Of a DNA stretch of 64,000 nucleotides, positions 51,656 through 59,390 are shown one piece after another (within the stretch, counting starts at the first letter, position 1; each line of letters opens with the position of its first letter). Source of the stretch: Acidimicrobiales bacterium (GTDB lineage: Bacteria > Actinomycetota > Acidimicrobiia > Acidimicrobiales > Aldehydirespiratoraceae); NCBI GenBank assembly GCA_041394245.1, contig JAWKIR010000003.1, positions 186,001 through 250,000 on the forward strand, read 5' to 3'. The notes under the pieces are model-generated. The model made no database searches, was not told the DNA's origin, and worked only from the letters and a program-made list of their open reading frames with translations. The position numbers and the translations under genes were made by a program.

Positions 51656-52045
51656 TCAGGCGTCGGGGTCTTCGTCGAGCGCCGCGATGGCACCCGCGTA
51701 GTCGTCCTTGACCGGAACGATCCGATCGAACCCGGTCGTGTGGAGCAGCTTGGTGATCGCGTCGCGATCGCTGAAGATGACGACCCGACCGTCGGACTCG
51801 CGGATGCGGCGGATCCCGCCGATCAGCGCGCCGAGCCCGGCGGAGTCCATGAACTGCACCCCGGAGAGATTGACAACCACCCGCGGCTCTTCGGCCATCT
51901 CGGCGAAGGCCTCGCGGAACTGCGCCACGCTGTAGGCGTCGAGCTCCCCCGCAGGGCAGAGGTCGATCTGGGTTCCGTCGTCGGACCGGATGGCGTTGAT
52001 CTCGAGCACCGGCGCATCGTAACCCCTGTGGTTCCCGCCCGACAC
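51656..52045 (-). CDS. STAS-domain anti-sigma factor antagonist
   Basis: The 129-residue product has LCPAGELDAYSVAQFREAFA, VVVNLSGVQFMDSAGLGALI and GRVVIFSDRDAITKLLHTTG, i.e. a canonical STAS domain with the phosphorylatable Ser in MDSAGLG. No kinase gene is beside it; it could feed the RsbW-like kinase at 10.3 kb or another elsewhere. Its stop (TCA on the plus strand) directly abuts the stop of the second ArsA gene. Divergent from the receiver-like gene. Confidence 0.87.
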   Translation of the reverse strand: MSGGNHRGYDAPVLEINAIRSDDGTQIDLCPAGELDAYSVAQFREAFAEMAEEPRVVVNLSGVQFMDSAGLGALIGGIRRIRESDGRVVIFSDRDAITKLLHTTGFDRIVPVKDDYAGAIAALDEDPDA

Positions 52046-52098
52046 GCGACCCCGTCCAACATGGGTGCGGGGCGCACAGAGGTGTACGATGCGGCCCC

Positions 52099-52479
52099 GT
52101 GACGGACATCCTCCTCGCCACTGATGCCGACTGGCTCGTCGACGACGTCGAAGCCGCGCTCGGCGGTGCCCACCTGATCCATCGGGTCCGCCGGGGCATC
52201 GATGTCGTCCCCGCCATCCGCGAGGTCGATCCCGCCCTCGTCCTGCTCGATCTCCAGATCGGCAACATGGGCGGCGTGGCCTCGTGCATCGCCGTCAAGC
52301 AGCGGGTCGGCATGGGCGATCTCGACGATCGACCGGTGCTGCTCCTGCTCGACCGCGACGTCGATGTCTATCTCGCTCGCGAGGCCGAGGCCGACGGCTG
52401 GCTGGTGAAGCCGCTCGATGCCTTCGGCACGCTGCGGGCCGTCGAAGCGGCGCTCGCCGGCGAGACCGTCACCAGCTGA
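52099..52479 (+). CDS. Single-domain response-regulator-like protein
   Basis: The 126-residue product resembles a receiver: DILLATDADWLVDDVEAALG, PALVLLDLQIGNMGG with the acceptor Asp, and ADGWLVKPLDAFGTLRAVEA with the switch Lys. The usual Thr/Ser after strand 4 is replaced (LLLLDRD). No output domain, so it may act by protein contact, perhaps with the divergent STAS protein. GTG start. The last gene before tRNA-Pro. Confidence 0.82.
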   Translation: MTDILLATDADWLVDDVEAALGGAHLIHRVRRGIDVVPAIREVDPALVLLDLQIGNMGGVASCIAVKQRVGMGDLDDRPVLLLLDRDVDVYLAREAEADGWLVKPLDAFGTLRAVEAALAGETVTS

Positions 52480-52541
52480 TCCGGTCGACGGATTTCGCGA
52501 CCGTTCGGCCGCGGGTCCCGCTAGCCTCGTGAATCTGCACA

Positions 52542-52618
52542 CGGGCAGTGGCGCAGGTTGGTAGCGCGCCTCGTTCGGGACGAGGAGGTCGTGGGTTCAA
52601 ATCCCGCCTGCCCGACCA
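52542..52618 (+). tRNA. tRNA-Pro (CGG anticodon)
   Basis: The 77 bases including encoded CCA have acceptor CGGGCAG/CTGCCCG, anticodon stem CCTCG/CGAGG around loop TTCGGGA giving anticodon CGG (codon CCG), and T arm GTGGG TTCAAAT CCCGC. The C1 start is usual for tRNA-Pro. Its 3' end abuts the left direct repeat of the mini-island. Confidence 0.95.
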
Positions 52619-52660
52619 AAGCATCCGGCTCGAACCCGGGACCTCAGCGTCTCGGGTTTC
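52613..52660 (+). repeat. Left copy of about 48-bp direct repeat; tRNA-Pro terminator hairpin
   Basis: It starts with the last bases of tRNA-Pro (CGACCA) and runs to GGGTTTC. It holds a hairpin AACCCGGGAC (52633-52642), loop CTCAGC, GTCTCGGGTT (52649-52658), then T, which can serve as the tRNA terminator. A copy with a few differences is at 54742-54790. The two may be attachment sites flanking an integrated element. Confidence 0.75.
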
Positions 52661-52744
52661 ACATTTCGGGCCCAGTCCGGTCACTTCCGAGTGGGTAGGT
52701 CCTGGTCGGGGACTGTCCGGAATTTTGTGGTTGGGCTCATGCGG

Positions 52745-53179
52745 TCATCGCACCGATCTCGGCGAAGAACGCTGAGCTGCAATACGTAGCCTCGCTATCA
52801 CCCAAACCATCATCACCGAACCGGTATGGCGCTCGGCAGCACCCCTGACTTGATCGTCGGTGAGCTTCCGTTTCGGATGCCGAGTCTTCACACCTCGCCG
52901 GTGAAGGGGTCGCAAGACTGTGGCACGGCTTCGCCCAGTCGCGAGCACCAGCTGCGGTACCGTGAAGCCCTCCACGTAGCGCTTGGCGATGGATCGGGAT
53001 TCCCGTTCGGTGAGCGCCTTAACCCGGCGCCAGGTTGATGAATCGACCGATCGAGCAGGACCCTCGGCAAGATCAATAGCCAGATTGAGAATCAAGAGCG
53101 GCTCAGAGGAGTTCAAGAGCTCTCCTTCCAGGTCGACAGCGATGTGATTTGGACAACGATGCAACCGGCCACACGGCAT
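52745..53179 (-). pseudogene. Serine-recombinase C-terminal relic, copy 1 (3'-truncated)
   Basis: The frame contains a tail typical of large serine recombinases: VDLEGELLNSSEPLLILNL followed by a helix-turn-helix (LTERESRSIAKRYVEGFTVP, QLVLATGRSRATVLRPLHRR, GVKTRHPKRKLTDDQVRGAA). Homology with copy 2 stops after AAERH; the remaining residues are unrelated, so the 3' end is lost. The catalytic resolvase domain is absent. The relic lies inside the tRNA-Pro mini-island and probably derives from the enzyme that moved it. Confidence 0.6.
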
Positions 53180-53207
53180 CGATGGTCGACCCGCGCGTGC
53201 AGGGGTC

Positions 53208-53237
53208 TTGACACCCCCCCCAGGTCGTCCTTACGGT
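53208..53237 (+). promoter_or_regulatory. Candidate sigma-70 promoter for the lipoprotein pair
   Basis: A consensus -35 TTGACA (53208-53213), 18-base spacer that starts with a run of C, and -10 TACGGT (53232-53237). About 100 bases before the first lipoprotein ATG. The -35 match is exact, the -10 partial. Confidence 0.45.
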
Positions 53238-53340
53238 GGAAGAAGCCAGTGTCGGCGGACAACGGCGACGACGGCTGGCAGTTTCGATTTCGGACGAGCC
53301 CCTTCGCGAGGACGACGGCTGGAGAAGGGCGGGTAGAGGG

Positions 53341-53835
53341 ATGCAGAAGCGTGAACTCCGAAGTCTGCGGCGGATGGCAATCGTATTGCCGGCCGTACTC
53401 TTCCTCACGACCGCATGCGAGACCTTTGGTGTCGAGAGCTTCGGCACCGATCCCGGAGCGACGACGGAGCTGTGTGGACAGCGTTGGACCGACGCGTCGG
53501 GAGAGAACTTCGACGACAATCCGACCGGAGTTTCACGTACATGGTCAATCGCACCCGACGACTGCGGAAACAACTCGCTGCCAACCTCGGCAAATCTCGT
53601 GGGTGCGCGTGCGGAGATCCTTGTGGAGTTCGGGCAGGCCGGGAACTTCGCGAGTTGCGGGTTCATCGATCAGACGGCCCTTGCCGGCAATGTGTGGGCG
53701 ACGTTCGGTCACGGCATCGCGCCGTGCGACGACGGCTGCTTCCTCGCACGCGGGCGACACTGGTTCACGATTCCCGCTGGCACCTTGTCGACCGACGATC
53801 TACTTGCCCCTGAAGACTGCATCATCAACACATGA
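53341..53835 (+). CDS. Small Cys-rich lipoprotein in mini-island
   Basis: The 164-residue product starts MQKRELRSLRRMAIVLPAVL with lipobox LTTAC, so it is a lipoprotein. The mature part has several cysteines (ELCGQRW, PDDCGNN, ASCGFID, APCDDGCFLARG, PEDCI) that could form disulfides outside the cell, and little predicted helix. No family recognised. GAGGG precedes the ATG. It is followed closely by a second lipoprotein gene; codon choice looks less GC-biased than flanking genes, consistent with transfer. Confidence 0.65.
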   Translation: MQKRELRSLRRMAIVLPAVLFLTTACETFGVESFGTDPGATTELCGQRWTDASGENFDDNPTGVSRTWSIAPDDCGNNSLPTSANLVGARAEILVEFGQAGNFASCGFIDQTALAGNVWATFGHGIAPCDDGCFLARGRHWFTIPAGTLSTDDLLAPEDCIINT

Positions 53836-53855
53836 GTACTCGGAGGAGAAGTCGG

Positions 53856-54380
53856 ATGTCGACGAAGACAGTCCTCGCCGCCACTGCGATACTGCTCGCG
53901 AGTGCGTGTGGCACCAGCCCGCAAGTCGACACGACGAGCGGAGTGGACACTCCTGTTCACGACGCCGGGCCAACGCCAGTTGAGCCGGGTGCGCCCGAAC
54001 TCGTGACCGACGGCTCGGCCGATGCCGAAGAACGGCTTGCCGAGTACGAGCGCGAGGATCGGCTCCCGGTGATCGACGCCGAAGGCGAACTCGTCGGCTA
54101 CATGAATTACACGGAGTACTACGCCGGCTCGCAAGATCCGGTCTTCATCGAGGTGCGGTCCTACGACGACGATTCGCTGCTGGGCTACCGACTCCGATTC
54201 GTCGGATTCGTGCCGCTCGACCAATTCGGAGGCGAGGGCACAATTGCCGAGCAAGTCGAAGAACTCTTTGGCGATCGACAGGCCGATGCGCAGGCGAATC
54301 TCGAAGAGGTCAACGCCAAGCTGAACTCCCTGACCCCTGAGGAACTCCAAGCGCTACTCGAAGCCCTCGCCGCGGAATAG
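53856..54380 (+). CDS. Lipoprotein in mini-island
   Basis: The 174-residue product has signal MSTKTVLAATAILLASACGT with lipobox LASAC, a Thr/Pro spacer, then an acidic region (ADAEERLAEYEREDRLPVID, AEGELVGYMNYTEYYAG) and a helical acidic C-terminus. GGAGGAG precedes this ATG; an earlier in-frame ATG at 53832 overlaps the previous stop as ATGA. Function unknown. It pairs with the upstream lipoprotein as a two-gene cargo between the recombinase relics. Confidence 0.68.
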   Translation: MSTKTVLAATAILLASACGTSPQVDTTSGVDTPVHDAGPTPVEPGAPELVTDGSADAEERLAEYEREDRLPVIDAEGELVGYMNYTEYYAGSQDPVFIEVRSYDDDSLLGYRLRFVGFVPLDQFGGEGTIAEQVEELFGDRQADAQANLEEVNAKLNSLTPEELQALLEALAAE

Positions 54381-54422
54381 CGACAGGAGGTCCGGTAGTC
54401 AGCGACCGGGTCATGTCGCGGC

Positions 54423-54746
54423 TCATCGGGGAAACGTTCCAAGCCGGAACCCGACACCCATGCGCTTGAGTTCCTTGCGCAGAGTCTCCTTGTGGACGGG
54501 TAGATCGGCAGCGATGGCCTTGATCGTCTCGCCGCCGAGGTAGCGCTCGGCTGCACGACCGACCTGCTCATCGGTGAGCTTCCGCATGAGATGTCGAGTC
54601 TCGACACCACGCTGATGAAGGTGACGCAAGATCGCTGCTCGGCTCCGACCCGTGGCAATCACGAGTTGGGGCACGGTCAATCCCTCAACGTACAGCTCGG
54701 CGATTGAGCCTCAGAGGAGTTCAAGAGCTGTCCTTCCAGGTCGACC
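54423..54746 (-). pseudogene. Serine-recombinase C-terminal relic, copy 2 (internally deleted)
   Basis: The upstream part encodes VDLEGQLLNSSE, matching copy 1 in 34 of 35 bases (54711-54745 against 53103-53137). About 100 bases are then missing and the frame shifts, after which the homologous helix-turn-helix continues: SIAELYVEGLTVPQLVIATG, RSRAAILRHLHQRGVETRHL, then a second one (GGETIKAIAADLPVHKETLR) absent from copy 1. The two relics are truncated in complementary places. Confidence 0.6.
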
Positions 54747-54790
54747 AAAAGTACCCGGCTCGAACCCGAGACCTCAGTGTCTCGGGTTTC
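54742..54790 (+). repeat. Right copy of about 48-bp direct repeat with perfect hairpin
   Basis: Matches 52613-52660 with a few changes. Here the hairpin AACCCGAGAC (54763-54772), loop CTCAGT, GTCTCGGGTT (54779-54788) is perfect over 10 bp. The TGA stop of the convergent glycosyltransferase (54774-54776 on the minus strand) lies in the loop, so the repeat supplies that gene's last codons. Confidence 0.75.
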
Positions 54791-55871
54791 CGGCAACAAC
54801 GGCTCGGTACACGGCGACGTACTTGTCGACCATCGCCGCCACGCCGAACCGATCCAGCACCGAGGCGCGGATCGCTTCCCGGTCGAGGGTGTCGACGAGA
54901 TCGATCGCTCGAGTCGCGCCGTCGGCGTCGTGCACGACGAAACCGGTCGTCGCGTGATCGATGAGCTCCGTCATGGACCCCCGGTCGTAGGCCACCACCG
55001 GGGTGCCGCAGGCCATGGCTTCCACGACGCTGTAGCCGAAGGGTTCGTCGAAGTCGATGAGGTGGAGCAGGGCATGGGCACTGCCGAGAACCTGCGCGCG
55101 GTCAGCGGCGTCGACCGGGCCGAGGAAGCGCACGGCCTCGCCATCGATGTACGGCGCGACCTCTTCGGCGAAGTACCCCTCGTCCTGGATGATGCCGGCG
55201 ATGACGAGCGGACGGTTGGCCCGCCGGGCCACGTCGATTGCGACCGCGGTTCCCTTGTCGGGATGGATCCGTCCGAAGAAGAGAAGATGCTCGCCCGGAT
55301 CCGGGTGGACGGCGAAGGTGTCGAGGTCGATGCCGTGGTGGATCGTTGCGGCGTAGTGGAGCCGAGGGTGGCGGTCGGAGTCGCTGATCGAGACATAGGT
55401 GGTCGTCGCGTCGTAGCGCTCGTAGACGGGCAGGATCCGCGGTGACGAGAACCCGTGGATCGTGGTGACGACGGGGGTGTCGACGAGGCCGCTGTAGGTC
55501 AGCGGCAGGAAGTCGAAGCCGTTGTGGATGATGTCGAACTCGTCGGCCCGTTCGAACACGTCGGCGATGTGGAGGCACTCGGCGACCTTGGGATCGATCT
55601 CGGTGTCTTCCGACCACCCGGTGGGCGCGGTCGATCGGAGTCGTGCGGCAGTCAGCGAGTCGGCGGTTGCGAACAGGGTCACGTCGTGACCCAGCGCGAC
55701 GAGTCCTTCGGTCAGCAACGAGGCGAACAGTTCCCAGGGACCGTAGTGACGCGGCGGGGTGCGCCAGGAGATCGGCGAGAGCACCGCGATGCGAAGGAGC
55801 GGACCGGGGTCAGATCGGCGGAGGTCGGAGGTGTGGAGGTCGGTGACAGCACCGACCGTACCGACCGCCAT
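54774..55871 (-). CDS. Glycosyltransferase family 4 protein
   Basis: The 365-residue GT-B enzyme has an N-terminal Rossmann half with RIAVLSPISWRTPPRHYGPW, NGFDFLPLTYSGLVDTPVV and TTIHGFSSPRILPVYERYD. The C-terminal half has HLLFFGRIHPDKGTAVAIDV and FDEPFGYSVVEAMACGTPVV, the E-x7-E nucleotide-sugar motif. It transfers a sugar from an NDP- or GDP-sugar to an unknown acceptor. Start at the ATG of MAVGTVGAV (55869-55871). Divergent from the second GT4 gene. Confidence 0.87.
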   Translation of the reverse strand: MAVGTVGAVTDLHTSDLRRSDPGPLLRIAVLSPISWRTPPRHYGPWELFASLLTEGLVALGHDVTLFATADSLTAARLRSTAPTGWSEDTEIDPKVAECLHIADVFERADEFDIIHNGFDFLPLTYSGLVDTPVVTTIHGFSSPRILPVYERYDATTTYVSISDSDRHPRLHYAATIHHGIDLDTFAVHPDPGEHLLFFGRIHPDKGTAVAIDVARRANRPLVIAGIIQDEGYFAEEVAPYIDGEAVRFLGPVDAADRAQVLGSAHALLHLIDFDEPFGYSVVEAMACGTPVVAYDRGSMTELIDHATTGFVVHDADGATRAIDLVDTLDREAIRASVLDRFGVAAMVDKYVAVYRAVVAGNPRH

Positions 55872-56002
55872 TGCGAAACGTGACGAGTAGGGTGAGGGCA
55901 CACTCTCGGAAAGCGTGTGCCCCGCTTGGGCTGGACGGCCATCTCGGCTAGTCGCCCTCCGCAGGCCCGGCGCCTCGACCGAGCCGACGTTGGAGCTCCA
56001 CC

Positions 56003-57157
56003 ATGCCCAGCTCTCCCCCCGGCCCCCGCTGTTTCGGGATCCTTTCGACATTCCCGCCCACCGAGTGCGGGATCGCGACCTTCTCCGCCGCGCTGGCCGC
56101 CGGCGTCATCGCGAACGGCGGCACCGTCGACGTCGTACGTTGCGGTGCCACCCCGAATCTCGAGGACGCGTCGGTGGTCGGCACGCTCGACGCCGACGGT
56201 TCGGTCGGGTTCGCGGCGCCGATCGACGTGCTCAACGGCACCGACGTGGCCATCATCCAACACGAATACGGCCTCTACGGCGGCCCCGATGGCGCCGACG
56301 TGCTCGAAACGCTGGCCGGCGTCGTCGTCCCGATGATCGTCGTGGCGCACACAGTGGTGAGCTCGCCGACGCCCAACCAGAAGTTCGTGCTCGAACAGGT
56401 CTGTGCGCGAGCCGATGCAGTCGTCGTGATGACCGAGACGGCGCGGGTCCGCCTCGCCGCGAGCTTCGACGTCGATTCCGCCAAGGTGGTCGTGATCCCC
56501 CACGGCGCGGCGACCCCACCCGCGTCGGCGCCGACACTGCGATCGACATCGACGAACCGCCCACCCCGACTCCTGACCTGGGGTCTGCTCGGGCCGGGGA
56601 AGGGGATCGAGTGGGCCATCGACGCACTCGCCGACCTCGTCGACCTGGTGCCCCAGCCCCGCTACGTCATCGCCGGCGCCACCCACCCGAAGGTGCTCGC
56701 GCATTCGGGCCAGTCGTACCGGAAGATGCTGATCGAGCGGGCGGCGACATCGGCTGCGGCGGCCTACGTGTCGTTCGACGACACCTACCGGGACCTCGCG
56801 TCGCTCACCGAACTCATCCGCTCCGCCGATCTCGTCGTGCTGCCCTACGATTCCACCGACCAGGTCACCTCCGGCGTGCTCGTCGACGCGGTCGCCGCCG
56901 GGCGCCCGGTCGTGTCGACAGCGTTCCCCCACGCCGTCGAGTTGCTCGCCAGCGGCGCAGGACTGGTGGTTCCCCAGGGAGACTCGGCGGCCCTCTCCGC
57001 GGCGATTCGATCGGTGCTCACCGACCCGGCGCTCGCGGCGTCGATGGCGGCCGAGGCCCGTCGGCTCGCACCCGAACTGTCGTGGACCGCGGTCGCCGGG
57101 CGCTACGACGCGCTGGCCGAACGGCTCCTCGCGCACCGTCAGCCGGTACGACCATGA
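56003..57157 (+). CDS. Glycosyltransferase family 4 protein
   Basis: The 384-residue GT-B enzyme has CFGILSTFPPTECGIATFSA, QHEYGLYGGPDGADVLETLA, then LLTWGLLGPGKGIEWAIDAL, LPYDSTDQVTSGVLVDAVAA and GRPVVSTAFPHAVELL. The donor-binding second motif is DQVTSGVLVDA. It is the first gene of a plus-strand unit with the toroid-type and GH5-like genes, linked by ATGA and GTGA overlaps. It probably builds the same glycan that the downstream enzymes trim. Confidence 0.85.
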   Translation: MPSSPPGPRCFGILSTFPPTECGIATFSAALAAGVIANGGTVDVVRCGATPNLEDASVVGTLDADGSVGFAAPIDVLNGTDVAIIQHEYGLYGGPDGADVLETLAGVVVPMIVVAHTVVSSPTPNQKFVLEQVCARADAVVVMTETARVRLAASFDVDSAKVVVIPHGAATPPASAPTLRSTSTNRPPRLLTWGLLGPGKGIEWAIDALADLVDLVPQPRYVIAGATHPKVLAHSGQSYRKMLIERAATSAAAAYVSFDDTYRDLASLTELIRSADLVVLPYDSTDQVTSGVLVDAVAAGRPVVSTAFPHAVELLASGAGLVVPQGDSAALSAAIRSVLTDPALAASMAAEARRLAPELSWTAVAGRYDALAERLLAHRQPVRP

Positions 57158-58164
57158 CGGTGCCGTCGTTCGATCACCTCGTGACGCTCAGCGACGGGAT
57201 CGGCCTGTTCGAACACGCCGACCACGCCGTGCCGAGACCGGAGCACGGCTACTGCGTCGACGACGTCGCCCGTCTCCTCGTCGTCGTCGCCCGCCAGCCC
57301 GATCCCGACGATGCGGTCGTCGCGCTCGGCCGCATGGCGCTCGAGTTCCTCGCCAACGCCCAGGGTGTCGACGGCCGGATCCGCAACCGACGGGCGGTGA
57401 CCGGCCGCTGGTCGGGTCACCACACCGTCGAGGATTGCTGGGGTCGCAGCGTCTGGGCCTTCGGCGCCGCGGCGTGCCACGCCCCCGACGACTGGATGCG
57501 CCAGAGTGCTCGCGCCTACTTCGATCACGGTGTCCAGCCGCGGTCTCCGTGGTCGCGCTCGATGGCCTTCGCCGCGCTCGGTGCCGCCGAGGTCCTCGCC
57601 GACGACCCCTCCCACACCGATGCCCGACTCCTCCTCGTCGATGCCGTGGCCACCATCGGTCGCCCGTCCGCGGACCCCGACTGGCGCTGGCCCGAGCCGC
57701 GCCTCACCTACGCCAACGCCGTGTTGGCCGAAGCCCTGCTCGCGGCGGGCCATCTCCTCGAGCGGGCCGACGTCGTCGCCGACGGCATCACGATGCTGGG
57801 CTGGCTGCTGCGGCGCGAGACCGTCGACGGCCACCTGTCGCCCATCCCGGTCGGTGGTGCCGGCCCGACCGACTCGGCTCCGCGCTTCGATCAGCAACCC
57901 ATCGAGGTCGCGGCCATGGCCGATGCCTGCCATCGTGCCTTCGTCGTCACCGGCGAAACGGAGTGGCTTGCCGGTCTCGACATGGCCGTACGGTGGTTCT
58001 CGGGCGACAACGACGCCGCCACACCGATGTGGGACCCGGCAACCGGGGGCGGCTACGACGGGCTCGAGGCCTCGGGCCCGAACCTGAACCAAGGCGCCGA
58101 GTCCACACTCGCGTTGGTGTCGACCCTGCAACATGCGACGCATCTGATCTCGACGAGCACGTGA
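57154..58164 (+). CDS. Toroid-type (six-hairpin-like) glycan-cluster protein
   Basis: The 336-residue product is predicted alpha-helical with repeating hairpins: EHGYCVDDVARLLVVVARQP, NRRAVTGRWSGHHTVEDCWG, RSVWAFGAAACHAPDDWMR, EPRLTYANAVLAEALLAAGH. This resembles alpha/alpha-toroid glycosidases or epimerases and is a regular companion of GT4/GH130 clusters. A catalytic pair is not certain; conserved acidic residues sit in VDDVARL and VEDCWGR. It may act on or bind the nascent glycan. ATGA overlap with the upstream GT. Confidence 0.65.
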   Translation: MTVPSFDHLVTLSDGIGLFEHADHAVPRPEHGYCVDDVARLLVVVARQPDPDDAVVALGRMALEFLANAQGVDGRIRNRRAVTGRWSGHHTVEDCWGRSVWAFGAAACHAPDDWMRQSARAYFDHGVQPRSPWSRSMAFAALGAAEVLADDPSHTDARLLLVDAVATIGRPSADPDWRWPEPRLTYANAVLAEALLAAGHLLERADVVADGITMLGWLLRRETVDGHLSPIPVGGAGPTDSAPRFDQQPIEVAAMADACHRAFVVTGETEWLAGLDMAVRWFSGDNDAATPMWDPATGGGYDGLEASGPNLNQGAESTLALVSTLQHATHLISTST

Positions 58165-59390
58165 GCGACGGCGGCCGTCAGGTCGCGCCGAGCCGGTTCG
58201 ACGTGGGGGTCAACTACTGGCCGGCCCGAACCGCGATGCGCTGGTGGACGATGTTCGACGCGGCGGAGGTACGCGACGACTTCGCACGGATCGCGGCTGC
58301 CGGGCTCCGCTCGGTCAGGGTCTTCCTGACCTGGGAGGACTTCCAGCCCGACCCCGACACCGTGAGTTCGCCGCAGCTCGGCCGGTTGGTGGAGGTTGCG
58401 GACCTGGCGGCGGCATCCGGACTGGCCCTGATGCCCACACTGTTCACCGGCCACATGAGTGGGGCGAACTGGATCCCCGACTGGGCGCTCGATGCCGGCG
58501 AGGGGACGCAACGTTTCCGGGTCATCACCGCCGGATCTCCGTCTCGTCGGATGCTCCGCAACTGGTTCACCGACACCGGGGTGATCGCCGCCCAGGTCGT
58601 GCTCGCCCGCGAGAGCGCCACAGCGCTGGCCGGGCACCCCGCGCTGTGGGCGTGGGACCTCGGCAACGAGAACTCGAACTGCGTCGTCCCGCCCGACCGG
58701 GCGAGCGGACGGGCCTGGCTCGAGCAGATCACCAGCGCGATCCGCGAGGCCGACGGTGCCGCGGCGATCACCCTCGGGCTCCACATGGAGGATCTCGAGG
58801 AGGATCGAAGGATCGGCCCCGCCGAGGCCGCGTCGTTCTGCGACTTCCTGACCATGCACGGCTATCCGATCTACGCGCCGTGGGCGGCCGGTCCCACCGA
58901 CGAACACCTGCTGGGCTTCCTGACCAGGGTGACCCGATGGCTCGGTGGGGGCGCCGACGTCGTGTTCACCGAGTTCGGTCTGCCGACCTCGTCGGACACC
59001 ACCTCACCGATGCTGGTGGACGAAGCGGCGGCTGCCGAGTTCACCGGTCGGGCCCTGACCGACCTGCAACATGCCGGCGCCGCGGGGGCGATGGTCTGGT
59101 GTGCGAACGACTACCGACCGACGATCTGGGACGATCCGCCCCTCGACGACGCGACCCACGAGCGAGCGTTCGGCCTCTGGCGCGCCGATGGTTCGCCGAA
59201 GCCCGCCGTCGCCACCGTGGAGGACTTCCGACTCGACGTCGAACCGGACACGGATCCACACGCCTGGATCGACATCAGGACCGACGAGTTCTATACCAAG
59301 GGAGGGTCGCACCTCGCCCGCCTCTACGCCCGCTACCGCGACGACCCCGCTAGTGCTGGGCCAACCGACCGAGGAGTTCGTCCAGCCTGA
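58161..59390 (+). CDS. GH5-like glycoside hydrolase (cellulase/mannanase fold)
   Basis: The 409-residue TIM-barrel enzyme has FDVGVNYWPARTAMRWWTMF, GLRSVRVFLTWEDFQPDP, the acid/base region WAWDLGNENSN and the nucleophile region DVVFTEFGLPTSS. This is a clan GH-A enzyme of the GH5/GH2-like type; beta-mannosidic or beta-glucosidic bonds are possible targets. No signal peptide, so it acts in the cytoplasm. The GTG start overlaps the preceding stop as GTGA. Its last 41 bases overlap the 3' end of the convergent GH130 gene. Confidence 0.8.
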   Translation: MSDGGRQVAPSRFDVGVNYWPARTAMRWWTMFDAAEVRDDFARIAAAGLRSVRVFLTWEDFQPDPDTVSSPQLGRLVEVADLAAASGLALMPTLFTGHMSGANWIPDWALDAGEGTQRFRVITAGSPSRRMLRNWFTDTGVIAAQVVLARESATALAGHPALWAWDLGNENSNCVVPPDRASGRAWLEQITSAIREADGAAAITLGLHMEDLEEDRRIGPAEAASFCDFLTMHGYPIYAPWAAGPTDEHLLGFLTRVTRWLGGGADVVFTEFGLPTSSDTTSPMLVDEAAAAEFTGRALTDLQHAGAAGAMVWCANDYRPTIWDDPPLDDATHERAFGLWRADGSPKPAVATVEDFRLDVEPDTDPHAWIDIRTDEFYTKGGSHLARLYARYRDDPASAGPTDRGVRPA

